Shown piece after piece: positions 21,112-29,780 of a stretch of DNA of 64,000 nt. The notes under the pieces were generated by a model. It did no database searches. It saw only the letters and a list, made by a program, of their open reading frames with translations, and was not told where the DNA came from. How positions within the stretch are numbered: the first letter of the stretch is position 1; the number at the start of each line of letters is the position of its first letter. The DNA lies in NCBI RefSeq assembly GCF_014200495.1, contig NZ_JACHBY010000009.1, forward strand, positions 62,001-126,000, given 5' to 3'. The translations under genes and the position numbers were made by a program. This DNA comes from Mucilaginibacter geliditolerans. Its GTDB lineage: Bacteria > Bacteroidota > Bacteroidia > Sphingobacteriales > Sphingobacteriaceae.

Positions 21112-21217
21112 GGCGTTGCCTCCGGCCGTGCCTTCCGCTCATACTGCACAGGCCTTAACCACGGCATCTGCGCTGAGGCTCTCGAAGCGGCCGGTATCCG
21201 CTGCAATCACTAACGCG
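21112..21217. repeat. ~100-bp dispersed repeat (GGCGTTGCC...ACTAACGCG family), copy 1
   Basis: Runs from GGCGTTGCCTCCGGCC to CGCTGCAATCACTAACGCG. Other copies are at 22793-22875 (same strand), 47863-47952 and 48133-48236 (opposite strand), with a fragment at 33072-33100. The ends are complementary-like (GGCGTTG/ACTAACGC). It has no reading frame conserved between copies. Confidence 0.85.
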
Positions 21218-21346
21218 CCCCGCGCTGTGCCACAAAACACATGAAACAGGCGGAACACCCGGCACACTTTGGCACACTGACAAAACATTGTCACCACAAT
21301 TCCAACCCAATTCCCCTAAATTTGAACATATCAAAATCTCCACCAA

Positions 21347-21405
21347 CCCTCTTTACGGCTTGCCGTAGAGAGGGTGGTCGAGCGAAGCAACGACCGGGTG
21401 AGCCA
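21347..21405. repeat. CCCTCTTTACGGCTTGCCGTAGAGAGGG-type hairpin repeat
   Basis: The palindromic CCCTCT...AGAGGG hairpin is followed by GGTCGAGCGAAGCAACGACCGGGTGAG, itself a partial hairpin. Related copies are at 32934-33002, 33280-33357, 47702-47860, 47971-48130, 63160-63218 and 63402-63457. It forms the upstream flank of the ATPase gene and supplies the spurious GTG start at 21374. The 21077-21439 gap contains nothing else. Confidence 0.8.
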
Positions 21406-21439
21406 ACCCCGCCTGCAATTCCAACTCACTATTCCCACC

Positions 21440-22606
21440 ATGAACCCCAAAACCACCTCTCACCGCCCGCCAATCATCCAGGAACTCCGCGAAATGTCAC
21501 GCCCGCCCCTAACCCCCGAAATCAGCGAATACCTCAACCCCACCCAGGGCATCGAAGGCGCCTTCATCATCAAAAAAGCAGGCGCATGGCTCAAAACTGC
21601 TACCAAGCAACCCGAAGCACGCATGCTCTTTGACCGCTTTTGGTTCGAGGGCGAGCTCTGCATCCTCTTTGCCGATACCAACATAGGCAAATCCATCCTC
21701 GCCGTGCAAATCGGCGACAGCATCAGCCGCGGCCAACCCATCGGCGGCCTCCAACTCACCGCCTCCGCCGCGCCCGTGCTCTACTTCGATTTCGAACTCT
21801 CCCACAAGCAATTCCACACACGCTACACCGCCCCGGGCCACGGCAACTATAACTTCAACAAGCACTTTTCACGCGCCGTCTTCAACCCCGCCGCAAACAA
21901 AATGCACAAGTTCAGCAGCTACCAGGCCTATATCGAAAATGAGATCGAAAACGCCATCCTCACCGCCAAAGCCAAAGTATTAATTATCGACAATATTACC
22001 TGCCTCCGTTTCGATACCCATGCCACCAACGGCGCGCTCAACCTGGTGCGCAGCCTGCAGACCATCAAAAACAAATACCACATCTCCATCATGGTGCTGG
22101 CACATACCCCCAAACGCAACCCCATAAAACCCGTCACCCGTAACGACTTACAAGGCAGCAAAATGCTCATCAATTTCTGCGACAGCGCCTTCGCCATCGG
22201 CGAAAGTCAGTCCGTAAATGGCCTCCGCTACCTCAAGCAAATAAAACAGCGCAGCATCCACCAGGAATACGGCGCCGAAAAAGTATGCCTCTGCACTATC
22301 ATCAAACCCCAAAACTTCCTCCAGTTCCATTTCAGCGGCCACTCGCCCGAGAGCGAACACCTCATGCCCTACACCGAGCAATACCGCAAAAACACCGAAA
22401 CCCGCGTAGCCCAGCTCCAATCCCAAAACCTCAGCATCCGCCAAATCGCCGCCAAACTCAACATCGCCAGCTCCACCGTATTCCGCATAGTACGCAGATT
22501 AGAGAAAAAAGAAATGAATGAACCACCAACAAAAAGTTCCCCTCTCGAGAGGGGTCAGGGGTGTGTTAGCCAGCGAAATGGTCATGCTGAAGCACTCGAA
22601 GCATAA
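21440..22606 (+). CDS. RepA-like / AAA_25 family ATPase with C-terminal HTH
   Basis: 388 aa from the ATG at 21440; a longer frame (GTG 21374) reads through a dispersed repeat and is unlikely. RecA/DnaB-type ATPase: Walker A ADTNIGKS (78-85), FDFEL (116-120), Walker B KVLIIDNI (179-186) and AHTPKR (221-226). A helix-turn-helix lies at ~331-355 (LSIRQIAAKLNIASSTVFRI). Related proteins are encoded on Bacteroidota plasmids and integrative elements, and a replication or helicase-loading role is inferred. Codons are strongly C-ending on the coding strand, unlike any neighbour. The last ~29 residues are encoded by a dispersed CCCCTCTCGAGAGGGG-type repeat, so the original C-terminus has probably been replaced. 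Confidence 0.8.
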   Translation: MNPKTTSHRPPIIQELREMSRPPLTPEISEYLNPTQGIEGAFIIKKAGAWLKTATKQPEARMLFDRFWFEGELCILFADTNIGKSILAVQIGDSISRGQPIGGLQLTASAAPVLYFDFELSHKQFHTRYTAPGHGNYNFNKHFSRAVFNPAANKMHKFSSYQAYIENEIENAILTAKAKVLIIDNITCLRFDTHATNGALNLVRSLQTIKNKYHISIMVLAHTPKRNPIKPVTRNDLQGSKMLINFCDSAFAIGESQSVNGLRYLKQIKQRSIHQEYGAEKVCLCTIIKPQNFLQFHFSGHSPESEHLMPYTEQYRKNTETRVAQLQSQNLSIRQIAAKLNIASSTVFRIVRRLEKKEMNEPPTKSSPLERGQGCVSQRNGHAEALEA

Positions 22607-22875
22607 GCGCAGGGGGCCTATATCTGCTTAAAAAGTCCCCCTCTCCAGAGGGGTCAGGGGGTGTTAACCATCAACCAAAGCACAGCCCCATGCGATTCCC
22701 TCCCCCGGGAGGGTCAGGAAGATGTCCACTCCCCATTGTCATCCTGAGCGATAGCGAAGGATCTATCACGTAATTTCTCTAACCCCACTAATGGCGTTGC
22801 CTCCGGCCCGTGCTTTCCGCTCATACTGCACAAGCCTTAACCACGAAGCCGGTATCCGCTGCAATCACTAACGCG
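22536..22875. repeat. Mosaic of dispersed repeats downstream of the ATPase gene
   Basis: Contains, in order: a CCCCTCTCGAGAGGGGTCAGGGG unit (22540-22562, inside the ATPase frame); GGTCATGCTGAAGCACTCGAAGCAT (22580-22604; relative at 54083-54157); a second CCCCTCTCCAGAGGGGTCAGGGGG unit (22637-22661); a third, degraded unit (CCCTCCCCCGGGAGGGTCAGG, ~22701-22720); GTCATCCTGAGCGATAGCGAAGGATCT (22739-22764); and copy 2 of the GGCGTTGCC repeat (22793-22875). The 22607-23000 gap holds no other gene-like feature; 22876-23000 is AT-rich and probably carries the promoter of the next gene. Confidence 0.8.
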
Positions 22876-23000
22876 GGGCAATTGTGTACTGAGCACCAAT
22901 CAAAGCATGCGAATATTTTTATATGTATAATCTATCCTATTATCGATTTGTTTATTAGATTTACTAAATAGTGTTGCTAAAATGAACCTTAAATATTGAC

Positions 23001-24092
23001 ATGAGCGAAATTATAATAGAGCCGGAAAACATTCAGTTTGAAAATGAAGAAATTGAGCCAACCGAAGAATCTTCAGTTGAAGAACTTCAAAAAATTGTTT
23101 CGTATAATGTTGCTAATACAGTTGAAGTATTAAAAATAAAGATTGATAATGGCGAGATTGATTTAAAACCAGAATTTCAAAGAGACTTTGTTTGGGATAT
23201 AAATCGAGCAAGTTTATTTATTGATTCTCTGATACTTGGACTTCCAATTCCAAGTATTTTTCTTGGAAAAAGTAAAGAAGATGAAAATTATATGGTAATC
23301 GATGGACAACAAAGATTAAAATCTGCCTATTACTATATGAAAGGCAATTTCATACTTAACGAAAAACCAGTAATTTTTACGCTGAAAGGATTAAATAAAA
23401 GAGACTGGGATGGTCAAACTTATGCTGAGCTTGACGATAAGTTCAAAAAAAGGATAAGGAATGCCGTAATTAATACAACTATTATTGAAGATATCAATTC
23501 GAAACCAAAAGTTATTCATGATTTATTTCACCGTTTAAATACAGGAGGTATGCCATTAACTGATCAAGAAATCAGAAACTGTGTTTATACCGGAGTATTT
23601 AATAAACAAATTTTAGAACTAAATAAGAATCCATTTTGGAGAAAATTGTTAAATACCAATGTTCCAGATAAGAGACTTAGAGATGTTGAGTTAATTTTGA
23701 GATTTTTTGCATTGTTTTATATTGGAAAAAAATATGAACCATCAATGAAAATTTTTCTTTCAAATTTCCAAGAAGAAAATAAAAACAATGATGAGTTTAT
23801 TGATGATAATAATAAAATATTCATTAAAACAGTAAAAATAATTTTCGATGAAATCGGCATAGATGCATTCAAAACAACAAAAGCCATTAACAAGTCAATG
23901 TGCGATTCAATAATGGTTGCAATAGCACAAATAGTAACTTCAAAAAAGGATATAGTAAATCTTAAAGATAATTATAAAAAGCTGTGTACCGATGAAACAT
24001 ATAATAAATATACGCAATCTGGAACTTCTACTCAGAGAAATGTTATTGGACGAATTGATATAGCTAGGAACTACTTTTTAGGATTGAAATAA
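23001..24092 (+). CDS. DUF262 (ParB-like/GmrSD N-domain) protein
   Basis: 363 aa. After an acidic leader (~1-30) comes a DUF262 domain with its two hallmarks: PEFQRDFVW (57-65) and IDGQQRL (100-106). DUF262 is the ParB/Srx-fold nucleotide-binding domain of GmrSD-type restriction enzymes and other defence proteins. The usual C-terminal DUF1524 HNH nuclease is absent; the C-terminal half is helical with no H-N-H motif. The stop codon overlaps the start of the HEPN gene by one base (TAATG), so the two are translationally coupled. The gene is markedly AT-rich compared with its neighbours and sits between repeat blocks, suggesting transfer. A role as regulator or antitoxin of the HEPN partner is inferred. 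Confidence 0.85.
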   Translation: MSEIIIEPENIQFENEEIEPTEESSVEELQKIVSYNVANTVEVLKIKIDNGEIDLKPEFQRDFVWDINRASLFIDSLILGLPIPSIFLGKSKEDENYMVIDGQQRLKSAYYYMKGNFILNEKPVIFTLKGLNKRDWDGQTYAELDDKFKKRIRNAVINTTIIEDINSKPKVIHDLFHRLNTGGMPLTDQEIRNCVYTGVFNKQILELNKNPFWRKLLNTNVPDKRLRDVELILRFFALFYIGKKYEPSMKIFLSNFQEENKNNDEFIDDNNKIFIKTVKIIFDEIGIDAFKTTKAINKSMCDSIMVAIAQIVTSKKDIVNLKDNYKKLCTDETYNKYTQSGTSTQRNVIGRIDIARNYFLGLK

Positions 24093-24634
24093 TGGCATTT
24101 AATTGCACTGATATAAATACTTTTAAAGCCGATTTAGATAACAATATTTTAGTTGCTAAAAATCTTAAAAAAGATAGTCATGCTTCTATTAAAATTCAAT
24201 CACTATTAAATATTACTATTTATACTTTAGCAACTAGATTTCTTGAAGGGAGTATTAAGTTACTGATTTTCAACTGCGCAATTATGCGCGGCGATAGTAA
24301 AGCCCAATTAGCAAAACTTGAAATTGAATTAAAAAAAATCAACAATCCTGAATACACGAATATTCGTGATGAATTTAATAAGCATCTAAATTTTGATATT
24401 ATCCAAGGTATGCAAAGTAGTAGATTTACAAATTCTGATATTAGTTTTTTAAATGAAATAGTAAAAAATAGACATAGAAACGTACATGCATCAAATGATC
24501 CGACTGAATGGTATAACAAAAATTTAAAAGATATAAGTAGTGATTTCCCTAAAGAATATCCCGGACTTTTAAATATTTTGACTTATTTAGATTGTATAGT
24601 ATACGATGCAGGGTTAAGCACGTTTAAAGATTAA
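24092..24634 (+). CDS. HEPN-like protein (MAE_28990/RiboL-PSP type), candidate RNase toxin
   Basis: 180 aa, all-helical by composition. The C-terminal half carries NRHRNVHAS (126-134), which fits the HEPN catalytic pattern R-x4-H (R127, H132). The N-terminal half (INTFKADLDNNIL, ...LEGSIKLLIFNCA) resembles the RiboL-PSP/MAE_28990 HEPN proteins. HEPN enzymes are metal-independent RNases used as toxins and in anti-phage defence. It is the second gene of a tightly coupled pair with the DUF262 gene and has the same AT-rich composition. Family placement rests on the motif and layout, not on a search. Confidence 0.7.
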   Translation: MAFNCTDINTFKADLDNNILVAKNLKKDSHASIKIQSLLNITIYTLATRFLEGSIKLLIFNCAIMRGDSKAQLAKLEIELKKINNPEYTNIRDEFNKHLNFDIIQGMQSSRFTNSDISFLNEIVKNRHRNVHASNDPTEWYNKNLKDISSDFPKEYPGLLNILTYLDCIVYDAGLSTFKD

Positions 24635-24659
24635 TTCCCTATGCTGGCGCTCGCTCGCC

Positions 24660-24940
24660 ATGCATAGCTACGAGGTTGCCGCGTCGTCCCACCTCGCAAT
24701 GACAATTTAAATAAACGTAAATAAAAAAAGCGTGGGCCCTGACAACAAGGGCGGGCCAGCGCAGGCGGGAATGCCGGTTTAGCTTTTTGCATGATGTGAG
24801 AATACGAAGTATTCGAACAGCGAAAAAAGCGTAAAGAACCGGCAGGGAGCGTGGAAGCATCCTTGTTGTCTTGACTTTTTGGTTCTTTTGTGTCAAGACA
24901 AAAGAACTAGCCCCTGCGGCAATGAGCGGCTACGAGCGAC
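24660..24940 (+). repeat. Long structured intergenic repeat, copy 1 (interlocked-palindrome module)
   Basis: A ~280-base unit. Its middle is bounded by GACAACAAGG (24741-24750) and CCTTGTTGTC (24861-24870), a perfect inverted pair. It runs directly into a module with four arms in order A-B-A'-B': GTCTTGAC (24868-24875), GTTCTTTTG (24882-24890), GTCAAGAC (24892-24899), CAAAAGAAC (24899-24907). A conserved tail, TAGCCCCTGCGGCAATGAGCG, follows, then a half copy of the CATTGCGAGG repeat at ~24974-24998. The frames in it are not conserved between copies. Confidence 0.85.
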
Positions 24941-25109
24941 ATTCAAACCTGCAAGTTCGCCCTGTACAGTCTGGGATTGCTTCGTTCCTCGCAATGACGC
25001 TTGGTGAAGGAGGACTCCCCCTATCAGATTCCGACTTCCGAACCACTATGCCAGTAGTTTACAACTACCGTAGCAAAATCAAAGAAACCAACACTTCACA
25101 CATTAACCG

Positions 25110-25440
25110 CTCTGCATAGCTACGAGGTTGCCACGTCGTCCCTCCTCGCAATGACATTTTAAATAAACGTACATAAAAAAGCGTGGCCCCTGACAACAAG
25201 GGCGGGCCAGCGCAGGCGGGAATGCCGGTTTAGCTTTTTGCATGATGTGAAGGCACGAAGTACCGAAACAGCGAAAAAAGCGTTAAGAACCGGCAGGGAG
25301 CGTGGAAGCATCCTTGTTGTCTTGATTTTTTGCTACCTTTTGTATCAAGACAAAATTGCGATAGCAATCATGAACACCTATAAAAAATAAACAACCGTGA
25401 ATAACTACTAGCCCCCGCGGCAATGAGCGACTTCAAGTGA
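25110..25440 (+). repeat. Long structured intergenic repeat, copy 2
   Basis: Near-identical to copy 1 over ~240 bases, offset by about 450. The bounding pair is GACAACAAGG (25192-25201) / CCTTGTTGTC (25312-25321). In the module, arms A and A' have become GTCTTGAT (25319-25326) and ATCAAGAC (25344-25351), so pairing is kept. Arm B' is interrupted by an insertion of ~45 bases (about 25356-25400) before the conserved ACTAGCCCCCGCGGC tail. A CATTGCGAGG half copy follows at ~25478-25500. Confidence 0.85.
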
Positions 25441-25530
25441 TATTCACACCTGCAAGTTCACCTTACACGGTCGGGGATTGCTTCATTCTTCGCAATGACG
25501 CTTGGCGAAGGACGACTTTTTTCACACCCC

Positions 25531-25791
25531 GTCAGCAGAAAAGCTTCGGCCGAAATCAGGCAAAACAATGATGGCCAAAAGCGCAGGCAGGGCATAGCAG
25601 ATTTTTACAGAAGCGCAAAGGCCAAGTGCGTAGCGATAGCAGGGTAAAAATATAGCAGCCCAGGGTTTTGCCTGATTTGCAGCGCGATGGCCCTGTGCGG
25701 CAAAGAAGCCTCTCTGCTGACTTGACTTTTTGCTACCTTTTGTGTCAAGACAAAAGTAGTAGCCTCCGCGGCAATGAGCGGCTTCATGCGA
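25531..25791 (+). repeat. Long structured intergenic repeat, type 2 (copy 3 of the module)
   Basis: A different hairpin attached to the same module. Outer arms: GTCAGCAGA (25531-25539) / TCTGCTGAC (25713-25721). Inner arms: AAATCAGGCAAAAC (25553-25566) / GTTTTGCCTGATTT (25665-25678), perfect over 14 bases. The interlocked module follows at ~25719-25760 and ends in the AGCCTCCGCGGCAATGAGCG tail. Its relative is at 41253-41512. The 24635-25889 gap thus consists almost wholly of these repeats, with no credible gene. Confidence 0.85.
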
Positions 25792-25889
25792 TAGGTAACC
25801 GTGAGTACAGTTGCAAACTGAAAAATCATTTAGGAAACCACAAAAATCGTCATCTCAAGGCTTCTTTGCAAACTGAAGCCAGTCCCGGA

Positions 25890-27056
25890 TTATAGGCTCG
25901 GGCTCAACCTCGCCACAAACATCGTATCAGCCTTATTAGTATAACCCTTTAACACCTGCTGTTCCTCTAACTTCAACCCTAACTCCTTTACCAAAAACTC
26001 AACTACATCCTCATTTTCTGCTTTAAAGGCAGAGCAAGTAATGTAAATAAGCGGTTTGCCCGGTTTCAGGAATTTCACCACGTTGCGGGCTATATTTTGC
26101 TGTAGTTTTTGGAAGAACTCAATTTTCTGCGGATTAAACTGGGCGATCATCTCCGGCGTACGCCCCCAGGTGCCAGAACCGCTGCATGGTGCATCCAGGA
26201 TGATCCCGTCGAACTCATAATCATGCAAAACCTGGTCGGGGTTTTGGGTAAGGTCGAGCAATTTTTTCTGGTATTTACGCAGGCCACCTTGCTGAAAGCG
26301 CTCATCCAGGTTAGCTAATATCGATTCGCGGATATCGGATACCACCAACTTAATATCAGGTTCCAGCTCATGCAGCAGCAACGATTTCCCGCCCGATGCT
26401 GCGCAAGCATCCCACCACTGATCCCATTTTTGAGGTTTAAAATATTTGGCTGTTTGCTGCGATGAATAATCCTGCACCTCAAACCAGTGCTGGTTCGGGA
26501 AAATAGTTTCGAGTCGTGTTCCATTGGGTAACGAGAAACAGCCGTTGCCTTCATCCTTAAAAGCGATCTCGGCTTTATTCAGTTCGGCTTTTACCAGGTG
26601 GTCGTAGCCGTTATGTACATGTATAAATAGGTCGGGCTGTACAAAAAACGACTTCAAAAAGGCATTCTTGTCAATCCCCCCCGAGATCTGCGCCGACCAC
26701 GGGAAAACATCGCCCAAATTAAAATCCTTATAGGCCGCCTTAACCAGCGCAATTTTTTCATTTATGCTGAAAGCGATGCAAGCCGCCCAATCCGGCTTAA
26801 AATGTTGCAGAAAAGAATTTACCTGCGTATTGCACAAAAACTCAGCAATAACAAGGCGTTCATCAGCAGGCAGATTTGGCAGGGCATTACCCAAACGGAA
26901 ATAATTATAGATCAAACGGTTGGCAACCCGCCTGTCGGTCGACCCCATTTGTTTATTCTGGCGATAAAAACCGGGTAGAAATTTGCTTAGAGGCGTTTCG
27001 GCCGGGTACTCTTCTAAAATCCGCTGAAATGTCTTAAGCTGGTTTATCGCCTTCAT
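25890..27056 (-). CDS. RsmB/NOP2-family rRNA (cytosine-5) methyltransferase
   Basis: 388 aa. An N-terminal NusB-like/PUA-like region (1-~190) precedes a class I SAM-dependent methyltransferase domain. Motif IV DAPCSGSGTWGR (~287-298) and motif VI TCSAF (~340-344) carry the two conserved cysteines of the m5C RNA methyltransferases; the motif VI Cys is the nucleophile in this family. AASGGKS in the SAM-binding loop (~218-224) fits the family. The target is likely rRNA or tRNA. The start lies 4 bases inside the end of the upstream lipoprotein gene (ATGA-type overlap), so the two are co-translated. Confidence 0.88.
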   Translation of the reverse strand: MKAINQLKTFQRILEEYPAETPLSKFLPGFYRQNKQMGSTDRRVANRLIYNYFRLGNALPNLPADERLVIAEFLCNTQVNSFLQHFKPDWAACIAFSINEKIALVKAAYKDFNLGDVFPWSAQISGGIDKNAFLKSFFVQPDLFIHVHNGYDHLVKAELNKAEIAFKDEGNGCFSLPNGTRLETIFPNQHWFEVQDYSSQQTAKYFKPQKWDQWWDACAASGGKSLLLHELEPDIKLVVSDIRESILANLDERFQQGGLRKYQKKLLDLTQNPDQVLHDYEFDGIILDAPCSGSGTWGRTPEMIAQFNPQKIEFFQKLQQNIARNVVKFLKPGKPLIYITCSAFKAENEDVVEFLVKELGLKLEEQQVLKGYTNKADTMFVARLSPSL

Positions 27057-28291
27057 TGCACCTGTTTTAATTCAAAATTAGTATATAATAACAGGTTTAC
27101 ATGCGTGTTAACCCAACCCGTACCGGTTTTCTTTATAAAATGGAAATTATTATGCAAGCCGGTAAAATCTGTACTGCCCAAATTCTTCAAATTATCTGTA
27201 CCCAGCAATTGCCCAAAATATAAGCCCTCATCAAAACCTTTTACAGCATAACTGGTAGGCTCAGTATGATATGTATTACGGTATTTGCGGATAAAAGTTA
27301 TAGTTTGCGCAGCTTTATAATCCACATGATCGGCAGCAGTTATATGTGTTTTTAGATGCTGTAGAATATTGGTATTCAGAAAAGAAAAACGCGCCCAGCT
27401 TGGGTGACCAAACACAGTTACCGGGTAATGCTTCAATAAGGTATCTAATGATCTTAAAGTAACCGTTAAAAATGCCTGGTCGGTTGAGGGAATAACAAAC
27501 ACATTTTGTTTGGTTCTGGAAAGCTGCGCAATCAGCGGACTCAGCTGCCCTTTCTTCACCGTAATGGCTATCACCTTTATATGTTTTCCACTCAAACTGT
27601 CGATAGCTTTTGTAAAAGGAATAATATAATCATCATCAACGCTATAGCCTGATTGCAGTATAAAAACCTTTTGTGGTTTTACCTGGTCGTTTATATACTG
27701 AGCCACACACCACGCATGGTACTCCAGCGGAGGGTTAACCGTCACTAAATTCTGATTATTAAAGGTAGATGGCGGTTCCGGCGAGAGCGGCGAAACGATA
27801 GGTTTGCGCGCGCTGGTGAGTACAGAAACAAAAGCCTTCATATCATCCGGAAAAACCGGGCCGACGATCAGATCGCTTGCCCTTATCTGGGGGTTATAGG
27901 CCAGTTTATGAGCCAGAGCCGGATCATCCTTTGAATCATAAAGCTGTAATTTATAATTATAACCGTATGAGGTAAGTGAATCCAACGCAAGTTTAAAACC
28001 AAGGTAATAATCGGCAGCTACACGGGCTTTTTTCAGGCTGATATCAGTATAAGACGCTCCCGGCCCAATATGATCCAGCCCGAAAGGCAGCAGTAATGAT
28101 ATTACCGATACTTTAGGCGCGGCAGGCTTTACAGGCGGCGTAACAACTTTTACAGGTGCTTCAGGTGGTTTTACAGGTGCGGATACCGGTCGCAATTTAG
28201 GCGAACAGGCACCCGCTATCAGTGCTATTACTAAAAATAATAAACCCCTACTCCCACTCAATGGTTGCAGGCGGTTTCGAACTGATGTCAT
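27053..28291 (-). CDS. Periplasmic-binding-protein-like lipoprotein (LpoA/Peripla_BP_6-like)
   Basis: 412 aa. It has a positively charged n-region, a hydrophobic stretch and a lipobox ending at C29 (LIAGAC), followed by a Pro/Val/Lys-rich linker (~33-60). The rest has the two-lobed Leu/Ile/Val-binding protein fold ([35 protein letters not shown]...). No permease genes are nearby, so a transport role is doubtful. Bacteroidota lipoproteins of this type resemble LpoA, a peptidoglycan-synthase activator; that is only a possibility. The ATG lies inside the last 44 bases of guaA; a shorter start would lose the signal peptide. Confidence 0.75.
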   Translation of the reverse strand: MTSVRNRLQPLSGSRGLLFLVIALIAGACSPKLRPVSAPVKPPEAPVKVVTPPVKPAAPKVSVISLLLPFGLDHIGPGASYTDISLKKARVAADYYLGFKLALDSLTSYGYNYKLQLYDSKDDPALAHKLAYNPQIRASDLIVGPVFPDDMKAFVSVLTSARKPIVSPLSPEPPSTFNNQNLVTVNPPLEYHAWCVAQYINDQVKPQKVFILQSGYSVDDDYIIPFTKAIDSLSGKHIKVIAITVKKGQLSPLIAQLSRTKQNVFVIPSTDQAFLTVTLRSLDTLLKHYPVTVFGHPSWARFSFLNTNILQHLKTHITAADHVDYKAAQTITFIRKYRNTYHTEPTSYAVKGFDEGLYFGQLLGTDNLKNLGSTDFTGLHNNFHFIKKTGTGWVNTHVNLLLYTNFELKQVQ

Positions 28292-29777
28292 ATACTACCC
28301 GGTTAATTCCTTTTACGTTGTTAATAATATCGTTTGATATTTTAGCCAGCAGGTCATAAGGCAAATGGCACCAGTCGGCAGTCATACCGTCCAGTGATTC
28401 CACCGCTCTAAGGCAAATTACGTTCTCGTAAGTACGCTCATCGCCCATTACCCCTACCGACTGTACCGGCAAAAATATTGCACCGGCCTGCCAAACTTTA
28501 TCATAAACACCGTAAGAGCGCAAATTGTTGATATAAATCGCATCTGCTTCCTGTAATATCTGAACTTTCTGCGGTGTAACATCACCCAGTATACGAATAG
28601 CCAAACCCGGACCCGGGAAAGGATGGCGGCCCAGTATATTCGGATCGATACCCAAAGCTTTACCAACCCTGCGTACCTCGTCCTTAAATAAGGTATTTAG
28701 TGGTTCAACTACCTTAAGTTTCATAAAATCAGGCAATCCGCCTACGTTATGGTGCGATTTTATAGTAGCCGATGGCCCTTTTACTGATACCGATTCAATA
28801 ACATCAGGATAAATAGTACCCTGACCCAGCCATTTTACATCAGTTACCTGGTGAGCCTCATCATCAAACACCTCGATGAATACGCGGCCAATAGCTTTAC
28901 GTTTTTTCTCCGGATCGCTTATCCCAGCCAAAGCATCATAAAAACGCTGCTTGGCATCAACACCTTTTATGTTAAGGCCCATATGCTGATATGAATCCAG
29001 TACCGATTGGTACTCATCCTTACGCAGCAAGCCGTTATCAACAAATATGCAATGCAGGTTTTTGCCGATAGCATGGTGCAGCAATACCGCCGCCACCGAT
29101 GAATCAACACCGCCCGATAAGCCTAATACTACTTTATCATCACCCAGTTTTTCTTTCAGGTTGGCAATGGTGCTTTCTATGAACGAATCCGGTGTCCAGT
29201 CCTGTGAACATCCGCAGATATCAACCAAAAAGTTTTGCAGCAATTGCTTGCCGTCAATACTATGGGTAACCTCGGGGTGAAACTGTATACCGAAAGTTTC
29301 GGTGCCTTTTATATGGTAAGCGGCAACTTTAACAGTGTCAGTGCTGGCAATAATTTCAAAATCATCACCTACACGTGCAATAGTATCCGCATGGCTCATC
29401 CACACCTGTGATTCAAGGGGGATGTTTTTAAACAATTTATTTCCCTGATCGATAAAATGCAGGTTTGCCCTTCCGTACTCACGGGTGCTCGATTTCATTA
29501 CCTCGCCGCCATTGTTATGCGCAATGTGCTGTGCGCCATAGCAAACACCTAAAATCGGCAAAGTTTTATGGAATTTTTTAAAATCGAAGTTCGGCGCGTC
29601 ATCCTGGCGCACAGAATACGGACTGCCCGAAAGGATGATACCTTTTACAGTGCTGTCAACTTCAGGAACATGATTAAAGGGGTGGATCTCGCAGTAAATA
29701 TTGAGCTCCCTGACACGGCGCGCTATCAATTGAGTAAACTGAGAGCCGAAGTCAAGAATGAGGATTTTTTCTTGCAT
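28248..29777 (-). CDS. guaA: GMP synthase (glutamine-hydrolysing)
   Basis: 509 aa from the ATG at 29777 ([13 protein letters not shown]); an upstream ATG would add 18 non-conserved residues. It has a class I glutamine amidotransferase with nucleophile Cys in GVCYG and HPEVTHS, an ATP-pyrophosphatase P-loop (GLSGGVDSS), and a C-terminal dimerisation domain ending PATIEWE. It converts XMP to GMP with glutamine and ATP. A perfect -7 box TATCTTTG lies only 3 bases before the ATG, suggesting a leaderless transcript. The lipoprotein and methyltransferase genes follow in an overlapping chain. Confidence 0.98.
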   Translation of the reverse strand: MQEKILILDFGSQFTQLIARRVRELNIYCEIHPFNHVPEVDSTVKGIILSGSPYSVRQDDAPNFDFKKFHKTLPILGVCYGAQHIAHNNGGEVMKSSTREYGRANLHFIDQGNKLFKNIPLESQVWMSHADTIARVGDDFEIIASTDTVKVAAYHIKGTETFGIQFHPEVTHSIDGKQLLQNFLVDICGCSQDWTPDSFIESTIANLKEKLGDDKVVLGLSGGVDSSVAAVLLHHAIGKNLHCIFVDNGLLRKDEYQSVLDSYQHMGLNIKGVDAKQRFYDALAGISDPEKKRKAIGRVFIEVFDDEAHQVTDVKWLGQGTIYPDVIESVSVKGPSATIKSHHNVGGLPDFMKLKVVEPLNTLFKDEVRRVGKALGIDPNILGRHPFPGPGLAIRILGDVTPQKVQILQEADAIYINNLRSYGVYDKVWQAGAIFLPVQSVGVMGDERTYENVICLRAVESLDGMTADWCHLPYDLLAKISNDIINNVKGINRVVYDISSKPPATIEWE

Positions 29778-29780
29778 GGG

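Noticed and set aside
21374..21439. Longer N-terminus of the RepA-like ATPase from a GTG
   Set aside because: The extra 22 codons are a CCCTCT-type dispersed repeat; the ATG at 21440 precedes the conserved part.
22876..23000. Promoter of the DUF262 gene
   Set aside because: AT-rich with several TATA/TTTG words, but no clear TAnnTTTG with a partner at the right distance.
24092..24634. HEPN gene as an abortive-infection AbiV or Cas6-like protein
   Set aside because: Length and motif fit a small HEPN of the MAE_28990/RiboL-PSP type better; no Cas genes are present.
24639..25829. Open frames of 74-85 codons inside the structured repeats
   Set aside because: Not conserved between copies of the same repeat, stop codons differ, and the hairpin structure explains the sequence.
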